9,612 nt of DNA from an uncultured Clostridia bacterium (GTDB lineage: Bacteria > Bacillota > Clostridia > Oscillospirales > Acutalibacteraceae), in the NCBI GenBank assembly GCA_947567585.1, contig CANONE010000076.1, positions 1 to 9,612 on the forward strand, in the 5' to 3' direction. Under the pieces are notes generated by a model that was not told the DNA's origin, searched no databases, and worked only from the letters and a program-made list of their open reading frames with translations. A program made the translations under genes and the position numbers. Shown piece by piece: positions 1 through 5,488 of this stretch (positions are counted from its first letter, which is position 1; the number at the start of each line of letters is the position of its first letter).

Positions 1-46
1 ATTCTTTGGCTAAAGCGTTCGATCTTATCTGTCAACACATCATACT
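1..46. other. Unassigned flank upstream of the codB fragment
   Basis: These bases do not continue the CodB protein. In the codB frame there is a TAA at 11-13, and the residues encoded between it and about position 46 do not resemble CodB. The first recognisable CodB residues (VIGNSL) start at about 47. The stretch is less AT-rich than the fragment that follows. On the minus strand a frame reads through it (ending YDVLTDKIERFSQR at the window edge), which is protein-like, but I cannot assign it to a family. The breakpoint is therefore placed at about 44-47 by inference. Confidence 0.5.
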
Positions 47-610
47 GTAATAGGAAATTCATTAATGTTAGCATTTGGAGCTATAGGAGCAATGGCTACA
101 GGTCAATCTGATATAGCTGAAGTAATGTTTATGCAAGGTCTTATTATACCAGCGATAATAATACTTGGGCTTAATATTTGGACGACTAATGATAATGCTC
201 TTTATGGATCAGGGCTTGGATTTTCAAATATAACAAAGCAACCAAAAAGTAGAATGGTTATAATAAATGGTATAGTAGGTACATTACTAGCATTATTTTT
301 ATATAACAACTTTATGGAATGGTTAAATTTATTAAATTCATTTATACCAGCAACAGGAGCAGTAATAATAGCTGATTACTTTATATTAAATAAAAGAAGT
401 TATACACAGTTTAAATATGCAAAATTTAAAACAGTTAATATAAATGCAATAATAGCTTGGATAGCAGGTGTTATAGGATCGTATACATTAAAAGGAATAA
501 CACCTTTAAATTCAGTAATAGTTGCAATAGTAGTTTATGTAGTATTAAGTAAATTAAATACAAAAAGTAAATTAAATGATATAAATAATAGTACGGAGAA
601 AATAGCTTAA
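47..610 (+). pseudogene. codB: Cytosine permease CodB, C-terminal fragment
   Basis: This is the C-terminal part of a cytosine permease of the nucleobase:cation symporter-1 family, an inner-membrane protein that imports cytosine. The frame carries the CodB signature GLNIWTTNDNALY followed by GSGLGFSNIT, then INGI.GT, LYNNF and VIIADYF, all as in E. coli CodB, and ends with a natural TAA. About 188 residues remain of roughly 420, so the N-terminal half is missing. The first in-frame ATG (65) lies inside the conserved GNSLM segment and is not the true start. Homology begins at about 47 and an in-frame stop lies at 11-13, so the loss is a real break in this sequence and not simply the window edge. 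Codons are strongly AT-rich (ATA, TTA, AAA), unlike everything after about 940. The codA fragment follows 59 bases downstream, the usual codBA order. Confidence 0.88.
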
Positions 611-669
611 AATTGTTTTGTTAGCGAACTAGTAGTTAAATATAGCTTTAGTATTTTAGGAGGGAAAAG

Positions 670-960
670 ATGTTAATCAAAAATGCGAAATTAAGAAATA
701 ATGACAACTTAGTAGATATATTAATAGAAGATGGAATAATAACTAAAATAGACTCAAATATAGAAGTAAATAATGACGAAATAATAGATGCAAAAGGATT
801 TTTAGTTGTACCACCATTTATAGAGCCTCATATTCATTTAGATACTACATTGACTGCTGGGGAACCTAAATGGAATGAAAGTGGTACACTATTTGAAGGA
901 ATAGAGCGTTGGTCAGAAAGAAAAGAATATATGGATGTAAAACCCCTTAATAAATTCTGA
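670..960 (+). pseudogene. codA: Cytosine deaminase CodA, N-terminal fragment
   Basis: This is the start of cytosine deaminase, the cytoplasmic amidohydrolase that converts cytosine to uracil and ammonia. A strong ribosome binding site (AGGAGGG, 658-664) precedes the ATG. The protein begins with the small beta-sandwich of amidohydrolases and reaches the first metal-binding motif, PHIHLDTT, with His54 and His56. It continues with W-N-S-GTLFEGIERW, closely matching E. coli CodA. After about residue 90 (KEYMDVK) the match stops; the frame adds PLNKF and ends at TGA 958-960. Full CodA is about 420 residues, so the barrel core and the remaining metal ligands are lost and the product cannot be active. 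The base composition changes at the same place (about 936-945), so the gene is cut by a sequence junction, not by a point mutation. Confidence 0.88.
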
Positions 961-971
961 TATCAAACAGA

Positions 972-997
972 AAAGCTGAGACTTAAACATCAGCTTT
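972..997. repeat. 8-bp inverted repeat after the codA break
   Basis: AAAGCTGA (972-979) and TCAGCTTT (990-997) form a perfect 8-bp stem with a 10-base loop. Read on the minus strand it is followed by TTTTCTGTTT, so it could be a weak terminator for something transcribed leftwards. On the plus strand there is no clear T-run. It lies between the codA break and the promoter at 1036. Function unknown. Confidence 0.4.
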
Positions 998-1035
998 CTC
1001 TTGAAAGCATAGGCCAGTTTTTCAAGCGAAAAAAC

Positions 1036-1064
1036 TTGACTTCCCTTGAGAAGCATGCTATAAT
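1036..1064 (+). promoter_or_regulatory. Near-consensus sigma-A promoter for the regulator operon
   Basis: The -35 box is TTGACT (1036-1041) and the -10 box is TATAAT (1059-1064), with an ideal 17-base spacer. TGC directly before the -10 gives an extended -10 (TGnTATAAT). Transcription should start near 1071, 26 bases before the ATG at 1097. This is the strongest promoter I see in the window. Confidence 0.85.
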
Positions 1065-1076
1065 CGGCATATACCG
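1065..1076. promoter_or_regulatory. Possible operator overlapping the transcription start
   Basis: CGGCATATACCG directly follows the -10 box and is palindromic at 10 of 12 positions. Its location over the predicted start site suits a repressor site. The first gene of the operon is itself a helix-turn-helix protein, so autoregulation is possible. This is inference from position and symmetry only. Confidence 0.35.
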
Positions 1077-1096
1077 AAAATAAATGAGGTGAGTCC

Positions 1097-1858
1097 ATGC
1101 CAAGACCACAGCGGTGCCGGAGGATTTGCGAGGTTCCCAAGGTCGATGCCTTTTGCCCCAACAGGTGCCGGGAGTCGGAGGCTATCCTGCTGACCCTGGA
1201 TGAATATGAGGCCATCCGATTGGTGGACCTGGAAGGGAGGACCCACGAACAGTGCGCGGCGCAGATGGACGTTTCCCGCTCTACCGTGCAGGAGATCTGC
1301 GAGAGCGCCAGGCGAAAAATCGCGGCGTGTCTTGTGCATGGAAAGAAGCTGGTTATCACCGGCGGGAATTATCGCGTCTGCGGCGGGCGGGAATACCGGC
1401 ATTGCGGACGCTGCCGCCGGGGAACAGCTCCAGCCGCGGAAAACACAATCAACACGGAAGAAGGGTTCATGATGAGAATCGCGGTTACTTATGAGAACGG
1501 GCAGATATTTCAGCATTTCGGCCGGACCGAACAGTTCAAACTCTACGAAATTGCCGATGGCCAAGTGATCCATACCGAAGTGGCGGACACCAACGGCAGC
1601 GGCCACGGCGCGCTGGCGGGCTTTTTGATGCGGCAGGGTGTGGATACTCTGATTTGCGGCGGCATCGGCAAAGGCGCGCAGACGGCGCTGGCTGAAGCGG
1701 GCATCCAGCTTTACGGCGGCGTCAGCGGAGACGCGGACGCTGCGGTAAACGCCATGCTCTCCGGCGCCTTGCGCTACGACGCCGGCGTTCATTGCAACCA
1801 CCACGACCATGAGCATGGCGAGGACGGGCACGGCTGCGGCCGTCATGGCTGCCACTGA
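1097..1858 (+). CDS. DUF134 / NifX-type (dinitrogenase FeMo-cofactor domain) fusion with His-rich tail
   Basis: The product has 253 residues. Residues 1-106 match the DUF134 family: N-terminal MPRPQRCRRIC, paired cysteines C7/C11 and C20/C24, and a sigma-region-4-like helix-turn-helix (LTLDEYEAIRLVDLEG, then a second helix at about 59-76). Further cysteines occur at C95, C103 and C106. Residues 126 to about 226 form a dinitrogenase iron-molybdenum cofactor domain (NifX/NifB C-terminal type; MRIAVTYENGQIFQHFG, DTLICGGIGKGA). The last 22 residues contain eight His and three Cys, a likely metal-binding tail. No nitrogenase genes are present, so a nitrogen-fixation role is unlikely; metal or Fe-S sensing and transcription control is inferred. 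A ribosome site (GAGGTGAG, 1086-1093) fixes the start. Its TGA overlaps the ATG of the Crp/Fnr gene (TGATG), implying translational coupling. Confidence 0.88.
   Translation: MPRPQRCRRICEVPKVDAFCPNRCRESEAILLTLDEYEAIRLVDLEGRTHEQCAAQMDVSRSTVQEICESARRKIAACLVHGKKLVITGGNYRVCGGREYRHCGRCRRGTAPAAENTINTEEGFMMRIAVTYENGQIFQHFGRTEQFKLYEIADGQVIHTEVADTNGSGHGALAGFLMRQGVDTLICGGIGKGAQTALAEAGIQLYGGVSGDADAAVNAMLSGALRYDAGVHCNHHDHEHGEDGHGCGRHGCH
1456..1474 (+). promoter_or_regulatory. Internal ribosome site and start codons inside the fusion gene
   Basis: GGAAGAAGGG (1456-1465) is followed by tandem in-frame ATG codons at 1469 and 1472. Spacing from the purine-rich run to the second ATG is 6 bases. Both codons sit exactly at the boundary between the DUF134 part and the NifX-type domain, so the domain could also be made as a separate protein of about 128 residues with the His-rich tail. 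Inferred from sequence only. Confidence 0.4.
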
Positions 1859-2514
1859 TGGAACAATATCTTACGAGGCTCCCGTTCTGGGAAATGCTGA
1901 CAAAAGGGGAACAGGAGCTTGTGCGCGGCGGCGCGTCCCTTCTCCGCTATAAAAAGGGGGCGTTCGTTCACAGCGGCGGCAGTGAATGTGTTGGCGTGCT
2001 GTTGCTGCTGGAGGGCGAGATCCGCACCTTTCTTCTCTCTGACGAGGGCAGAGAGGTGACCTTGTTCCGGCTTTATCCCGGCGGACTGTGCGTGCTGTCC
2101 GCCACCTGTGTCATAGACCAAATTACCTTTGAAGTTCAGATGACCGCCCAGCATGACGTGAAGGCCCTTGCCATTCCCGCTGGAATTACCGCCGCGCTCA
2201 AGGAGCGGAACATCCGTGTCCGCTGTTTTCTCTACGAGCTGGCTATACAGCGCTTCTCTGACGTTATGTGGTCTATGCAGCAAATTCTATTCAAGGGGCT
2301 GGACCGGCGTTTGGCGGATTTCCTGCTCGCGGAACAGGAGCGCACCGGCTCCGGCGCCATTCGCATGACCCATGAGCAGATTGCCCGGCATATCAGCTCG
2401 GCGCGGGAAGCGGTGGCGCGAATGCTCAAGCGTTTTTCCGAGGATGGAATGGTGGAATTACAACGCGGCGCGGTGATTTTGCGGGATATGGACGCGCTGA
2501 AAAAACTAAGCTAG
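1858..2514 (+). CDS. Crp/Fnr-family transcriptional regulator
   Basis: This 218-residue protein has the normal length and order of the family: an N-terminal cyclic-nucleotide-binding-like beta barrel (about 10-125, with LLLLEGEIRTFLLSDEGREVTL and the turn LYPGG), a dimerisation helix (about 125-150) and a C-terminal winged helix (about 150-215; recognition region MTHEQIARHISSAREAVARM starting at residue 170). It lacks the N-terminal cysteine group of classical Fnr, so an Fnr-type 4Fe-4S cluster is unlikely. It does have cysteines at 44, 78 and 84, the last two in a GLCVLSATC segment that could react with thiols or persulfides (inference). The start overlaps the stop of the preceding gene. A terminator follows. 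A dyad just beyond it, at activator distance from the next promoter, makes the adjacent redox operon its likely target. Confidence 0.9.
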   Translation: MEQYLTRLPFWEMLTKGEQELVRGGASLLRYKKGAFVHSGGSECVGVLLLLEGEIRTFLLSDEGREVTLFRLYPGGLCVLSATCVIDQITFEVQMTAQHDVKALAIPAGITAALKERNIRVRCFLYELAIQRFSDVMWSMQQILFKGLDRRLADFLLAEQERTGSGAIRMTHEQIARHISSAREAVARMLKRFSEDGMVELQRGAVILRDMDALKKLS

Positions 2515-2544
2515 GCCCGCCCTTGTAAATGAGGCACGCTAAAG

Positions 2545-2578
2545 ATCCGGCGCTTTCCAGCGGCGGATTTTTTCTTTT
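2545..2578 (+). terminator. Rho-independent terminator after the regulator pair
   Basis: ATCCG-g-CGCT (2545-2554) pairs with AGCG-g-CGGAT (2559-2568) across a TTCC loop, with one internal G/G mismatch. It is followed by TTTTTCTTTT. The position 30 bases after the Crp/Fnr stop fits the end of the two-gene operon. Confidence 0.8.
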
Positions 2579-2583
2579 ATATA

Positions 2584-2598
2584 TGAGACCTGGTCACA
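2584..2598. promoter_or_regulatory. Candidate Crp/Fnr-type operator (class II position)
   Basis: TGAGACCTGGTCACA is symmetric about base 2591 at every paired position except one. Its outer parts (TGAGA and TCACA) resemble Crp-type half sites, with a 5-base rather than 6-base centre. With the TATAAT at 2621-2626, transcription should begin near 2633, so the site is centred at about -42, the classic place for class II activators of this family. The regulator gene directly upstream is the obvious candidate; binding is not shown. Confidence 0.5.
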
Positions 2599-2620
2599 GA
2601 AAGCCGCCCCTGCCGCACGG

Positions 2621-2626
2621 TATAAT
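2621..2626 (+). promoter_or_regulatory. -10 box of the redox operon promoter (no good -35)
   Basis: A perfect TATAAT lies 31 bases before the ATG at 2658. The bases 17 upstream (around 2598-2603, AGAAAG) do not resemble TTGACA. A consensus -10 with no -35 is typical of activator-dependent promoters and agrees with the dyad at 2584-2598. Confidence 0.6.
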
Positions 2627-2657
2627 GGAGACATCGAACCAGAAAGGAGTGGGGATC

Positions 2658-2861
2658 ATGAAAATTACACTCAATCCTGACCAGGAGGTTGTCAATACCG
2701 TCCGCGAGGGGCTGAGACAGACAGGCGGCTATTGCCCCTGCCGGTTTGAACGCACGGAAGAGACAAAGTGTATGTGCCGGGAATTTAAGGAGCAGATCGA
2801 CGACCCCGCTTACGAGGGGTTCTGCCACTGTATGCTCTACTACAAATCATTGCAGGATTAA
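2658..2861 (+). CDS. Ferredoxin:thioredoxin reductase catalytic-chain-like protein
   Basis: The product has 67 residues and contains all six cysteines of the ferredoxin:thioredoxin reductase catalytic family: CPC at 26-28, CMC at 38-40 and CHC at 56-58, ending CHCMLYYK. By analogy with the plant/cyanobacterial enzyme, C26, C38, C40 and C56 would hold a 4Fe-4S cluster, and C28-C58 would form the redox disulfide. It would pass electrons from ferredoxin to a disulfide such as that of thioredoxin. It is shorter than the plant enzyme (about 115 residues), with altered loop lengths (9 and 15 residues between motifs). Such short forms occur in anaerobes. The ATG at 2658 is chosen because AAAGGAG (2643-2649) precedes it; an earlier in-frame ATG at 2529 would run through the terminator and promoter. 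The ferredoxin gene begins 12 bases downstream. Confidence 0.85.
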   Translation: MKITLNPDQEVVNTVREGLRQTGGYCPCRFERTEETKCMCREFKEQIDDPAYEGFCHCMLYYKSLQD

Positions 2862-2873
2862 GGGAGGCGCGAT

Positions 2874-3077
2874 ATGCTGTCAAAACGTCTTGCCGCCGTG
2901 GATAAGCTGAGGTGCGCTGCCTGCGGCGTGTGTGAGAACACCTGCCCGATAGGAGCAGTCAAGGTGTATCGCGGCTGCTATGCCGTCGTGCAAACGGAAC
3001 GCTGCGTGGGCTGCGGGAAGTGCGCGAAGCTCTGCCCGGCGGGCTGTATTGAGGTGAAAGGGAGGGCGGAGGCATGA
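2874..3077 (+). CDS. Small 2[4Fe-4S] ferredoxin
   Basis: The product is a 67-residue protein with two complete Fe4S4 motifs: C14-x2-C17-x2-C20-x3-C24-P and C44-x2-C47-x2-C50-x3-C54-P. The interior is the usual two-cluster ferredoxin fold, with two extra cysteines (C35, C59). GGGAGG precedes the ATG by about 7 bases. The gene sits between the FTR-like gene and a membrane Fe-S protein, and its final codons overlap the next ATG (ATGA, 3074-3077), so it is probably translated together with it. The natural inference is that it is the electron donor to the FTR-like protein and/or the cytoplasmic partner of the membrane protein. It is unlikely to be an enzyme subunit in its own right. Confidence 0.92.
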   Translation: MLSKRLAAVDKLRCAACGVCENTCPIGAVKVYRGCYAVVQTERCVGCGKCAKLCPAGCIEVKGRAEA

Positions 3078-3652
3078 AAAAGAAGCGTTGGTACGACTAC
3101 CTGTGGATTTGGTCGATTCTTTACTTTGCCCTGGGTTTTTTCAATATCCTCTTCGCATGGCTGGGTATGATCGATTTCCTTTTGCCGCTGGCTATCGCTG
3201 TTTTCAGGGGGAATAAATTCTTTTGCAACCATCTCTGCGGGCGGGGGCAGCTGTTCAGCAAGCTGGGCGGCGATCTGAAATGCTCCCGCTGCAAACCGGC
3301 GCCCCGCTGGATGTCTTCCCAGTGGTTCCGTTATGGTTTCCTCATCTTCTTTTTGACCATGTTCGGCAACATGGTGTTCCAGACTTATCTGGTGGGCGCA
3401 GGCGCGGCGTCGCTGCGGGAGGCCATTAAACTGTTTTGGACATTCCGCGTGCCGTGGGGGTGGACCTACGCGGCCGGAACAGTGGCTGATTGGGCGGCTC
3501 AGTTCAGCTTTGGCCTTTACAGCCTGATGCTGACCTCACTGCTGCTGGGGCTGATCGTTATGGTGTTATATAAGCCTCGAACCTGGTGCGCGTTTTGTCC
3601 CATGGGAACCATGACCCAGGGGATATGCAAGCTGAAAAACAGGGAAAAATAA
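3074..3652 (+). CDS. NapH/CcoG-like membrane 4Fe-4S protein
   Basis: A 192-residue membrane protein with about four hydrophobic segments (roughly 10-45 as one or two, 86-106 and 148-168). It carries cysteine pairs typical of the polyferredoxin-like Fer4_5 family: C51-x3-C55 followed by GRGQLFSKLG, C70-x2-C73, and C172-x2-C175-P with C185 near the C-terminus. NapH-type proteins move electrons between the quinone pool or membrane and soluble Fe-S carriers. This one is shorter than NapH and lacks the C-terminal soluble two-cluster ferredoxin domain, which here seems supplied by the separate overlapping ferredoxin gene. Its role in the island may be to couple membrane or low-potential electrons to the ferredoxin-FTR-thioredoxin chain; that is inference. 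No signal peptide apart from the first membrane segment. Confidence 0.8.
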   Translation: MKKKRWYDYLWIWSILYFALGFFNILFAWLGMIDFLLPLAIAVFRGNKFFCNHLCGRGQLFSKLGGDLKCSRCKPAPRWMSSQWFRYGFLIFFLTMFGNMVFQTYLVGAGAASLREAIKLFWTFRVPWGWTYAAGTVADWAAQFSFGLYSLMLTSLLLGLIVMVLYKPRTWCAFCPMGTMTQGICKLKNREK

Positions 3653-3675
3653 TAGGAAAGAAAGGGGTTTGCTTT

Positions 3676-3996
3676 ATGGCTGAAATCAACATTACCGCTT
3701 ACAATTTTGAAAACGAGGTACTCCGCTCCGATACCCCGGTGCTGGTGGATTTTTTCGCAAACTGGTGCGGCCCATGCAAAATGCTCGCCCCAGTGCTCCA
3801 AGAGATCGCGGAGGAATATGAGGGCGCCCTTCAGGTCGGCAAAATCAATGTGGATGAGCAGAGAGAGCTTGCCATGCGGTTTCAGGTGTCCAGCATCCCC
3901 ACACTGATACTCTTCAAGGACGGAGAAGCCGTTACTAAATCAGTCGGGTTCCGGTCAAAGGCGGAGATTGTGGCGATGGTGAAGGACGCGGGATAA
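3676..3996 (+). CDS. trxA: Thioredoxin
   Basis: A 106-residue protein with the standard thioredoxin fold. It has the active site W30-C-G-P-C34 within VDFFANWCGPCKMLAPVL, the buried Asp25, and the cis-proline Pro75 (SSIPT) followed by LILFKDGE. It is a cytoplasmic dithiol carrier that reduces protein disulfides or accepts sulfane sulfur. The ATG at 3676 is chosen because it gives the family's normal length and has AAAGGGG (3661-3667) upstream; an earlier in-frame ATG at 3586 lies inside the previous gene. It is 23 bases after the membrane Fe-S gene and in the same run as the FTR-like protein and ferredoxin. No NADPH-thioredoxin reductase gene occurs in the window, so ferredoxin-driven reduction of this thioredoxin is a reasonable inference. 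Confidence 0.95.
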   Translation: MAEINITAYNFENEVLRSDTPVLVDFFANWCGPCKMLAPVLQEIAEEYEGALQVGKINVDEQRELAMRFQVSSIPTLILFKDGEAVTKSVGFRSKAEIVAMVKDAG

Positions 3997-4001
3997 AGGG
4001 C

Positions 4002-4015
4002 GCCGCCGTTGCGGC
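4002..4015 (+). repeat. Short GC hairpin between trxA and the permease gene
   Basis: GCCGC (4002-4006) and GCGGC (4011-4015) pair across a CGTT loop just after the thioredoxin stop. There is no T-run, so it is not a convincing terminator; it could mark an mRNA end or pausing site. The 79-base gap 3997-4075 otherwise contains only the permease ribosome site. Confidence 0.35.
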
Positions 4016-4075
4016 ATGACCGGAAGATGAAATGATTGGGACACGATAAGTTTCGGCGTCGAAAGGGGGAGTAGA

Positions 4076-5413
4076 ATGCAAAAGAAATTGGATGTCGCAG
4101 AGGTCTTTGCCATACTTCTTGGGGCCATCATCGGCTGGGGCTCCTTTATGCTGCCGGGGACGAAGTTCCTGCCCCAGTCCGGGGTCATCAACACCTCCAT
4201 AGGACTGTTTCTCGGCACGCTTTCCATCCTTGTCATCGAGCGCAGCTATTGGCATATGCTCCAGCAGGACATCAACGAGGGCGGGGAATTTTCCTACATA
4301 CTGTTGTTTATGGGCAGGAAGCACGCGTTCGTCGTGGGCTGGTTCCTGTTTCTTGCGTATCTCAGCCTGGTGCCTTTGAATGCCACGGCTTTCCCTCTTG
4401 TCATTGACAAGCTGTTCCCCGGCGCGCTTAACTGGGGGTATCTCTATTCTGTTGCAGGAGAGCCTGTATATATTGGCAAGGTCCTGGTCTCCGCAGCCAT
4501 AGTGCTGCTGTTTACCTTCCTAAATCTACGGGGCATGAAGCAGTCGGGCAAGGCCCAGTTCTGGATCGTGGCCGCGCTGATTTTCTGTGTGGCCGCGGTG
4601 TTTATTGGGATGCTTTTCCGGGCGGACCTTCCGGCCTTCCGCCACAACTATGTGGACTCCTGGAGCTTCGATATGGGCCAGATCGTCCGTGTGGTGGCCA
4701 TCACCCCGTTTTTGTTCATTGGCTTCGACGCGGTGCCCCAGCTGGTAAAGGATATGGACGTCAGCCGCAAAAAGGCGGCGGCCATGGCCATGGCCTCGCT
4801 GCTTGTGGGTATGGGCTGCTATATCCTGCTGAACTTCGCCACGGGCCTTGCCTATGGCCCCCAGGAGGCCCAGGCCCTGGACTGGGCGTTGGGCAGCGGG
4901 GTGCTGGAATACCTGGGCTTGGGCGGCTTTCTGCTGCTAGTGGTGGCCCTGGGCGCGGCGGTCTCGGGGGGCATCAACGGGTTCATGATCTGTTCCACGA
5001 AGCTCACCACGGCCATGTCCCGGGAGAATATCCTGCCCCAGGGCCGGGGCTTTGAAAAAGAGGCCAACCGCCAGCGCAGCGCCATCCTTTTTGTCTCCGC
5101 CATCGGCATTTTCGCCTGCTTCTTTGGCCGGGAGGTGGTGGGCTGGATTGTGGATATGTGCTCCTTTGGGGCGGCGGTGACATACTTCTACGTCTGCCTG
5201 AACACCTTCCGCATCGCGGAGAAGCTTCCCGCAAAGATCGTGGGCGCTGTGGGCGCGGCCTTCTCCATGCTGTTCATGCTGCTTCTGATCCTGCCCTTTA
5301 GCCCGGCGGCGCTGAGCGCGCCAGCCCTTATCTTCCTGTGCGTCTGGGTGGCGGCGGGGGCGTGCTTCTTCGGGCGCATGGTCCTTTTGGACCGGAAAGG
5401 GAAGGGCGGCTGA
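4076..5413 (+). CDS. APC-family amino acid permease
   Basis: The product is a 445-residue inner-membrane transporter with about 11-12 hydrophobic helices. The N-terminal helix 1 motif IIGWGSFMLPG (18-28) is the broken-helix substrate-binding segment of the amino acid-polyamine-organocation family. Helix 6 carries the matching FIGFDAVPQLVKDM (about 214-227). The loop KLTTAMSRENILPQ is also typical of the family. The length is normal. GGGGGAG before the ATG at 4076 sets the start. The substrate cannot be read from sequence; position between thioredoxin and the persulfide reductase makes a sulfur-containing amino acid or amine tempting, but this is guesswork. It may be read through from the upstream redox operon, since no clear terminator lies between. 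Confidence 0.88.
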   Translation: MQKKLDVAEVFAILLGAIIGWGSFMLPGTKFLPQSGVINTSIGLFLGTLSILVIERSYWHMLQQDINEGGEFSYILLFMGRKHAFVVGWFLFLAYLSLVPLNATAFPLVIDKLFPGALNWGYLYSVAGEPVYIGKVLVSAAIVLLFTFLNLRGMKQSGKAQFWIVAALIFCVAAVFIGMLFRADLPAFRHNYVDSWSFDMGQIVRVVAITPFLFIGFDAVPQLVKDMDVSRKKAAAMAMASLLVGMGCYILLNFATGLAYGPQEAQALDWALGSGVLEYLGLGGFLLLVVALGAAVSGGINGFMICSTKLTTAMSRENILPQGRGFEKEANRQRSAILFVSAIGIFACFFGREVVGWIVDMCSFGAAVTYFYVCLNTFRIAEKLPAKIVGAVGAAFSMLFMLLLILPFSPAALSAPALIFLCVWVAAGACFFGRMVLLDRKGKGG

Positions 5414-5419
5414 TTTATT

Positions 5420-5449
5420 TTGATATAGTCTGCCTGCGGTAGATTATAT
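5420..5449 (+). promoter_or_regulatory. Putative promoter with a 12-bp dyad in the spacer
   Basis: TTGATA (5420-5425) and GATTAT (5442-5447), 16 bases apart, could be -35 and -10 boxes. A continuous 12-pair inverted repeat spans 5423-5434 and 5438-5449 with a 3-base centre (two pairs are G-T, so as DNA it is symmetric at 10 of 12). There is no T-run after it, so a terminator is less likely than an operator or 5' mRNA stem. It lies 40 bases ahead of the reductase gene. Confidence 0.45.
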
Positions 5450-5488
5450 ATCATATGACCACACACTATTATTAAGGAGGAATTCCCA

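Noticed and set aside
913..1855. Long minus-strand reading frames opposite the DUF134/NifX gene
   Set aside because: They mirror a GC-rich plus-strand gene with recognised domains and have no family features or ribosome sites.
1097..1858. Nitrogen fixation role suggested by the NifX-type domain
   Set aside because: No nifHDK, nifE/N or other nitrogenase genes are in the window, and this domain is common in non-fixing anaerobes.
2529..2657. Upstream extension of the FTR-like protein to an ATG at 2529
   Set aside because: It would run through the terminator, the dyad and the -10 box, and the added residues are not family-like; the ATG at 2658 has a strong ribosome site.
3586..3675. Upstream extension of thioredoxin to an ATG at 3586
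   Set aside because: It lies within the membrane Fe-S gene; the ATG at 3676 gives the standard thioredoxin length.
5454..5470. Second copy of the 2584-2598 operator before the reductase gene
   Set aside because: Only one half (TATGACCA) resembles the site; the other half does not match and the position is not an activator position.
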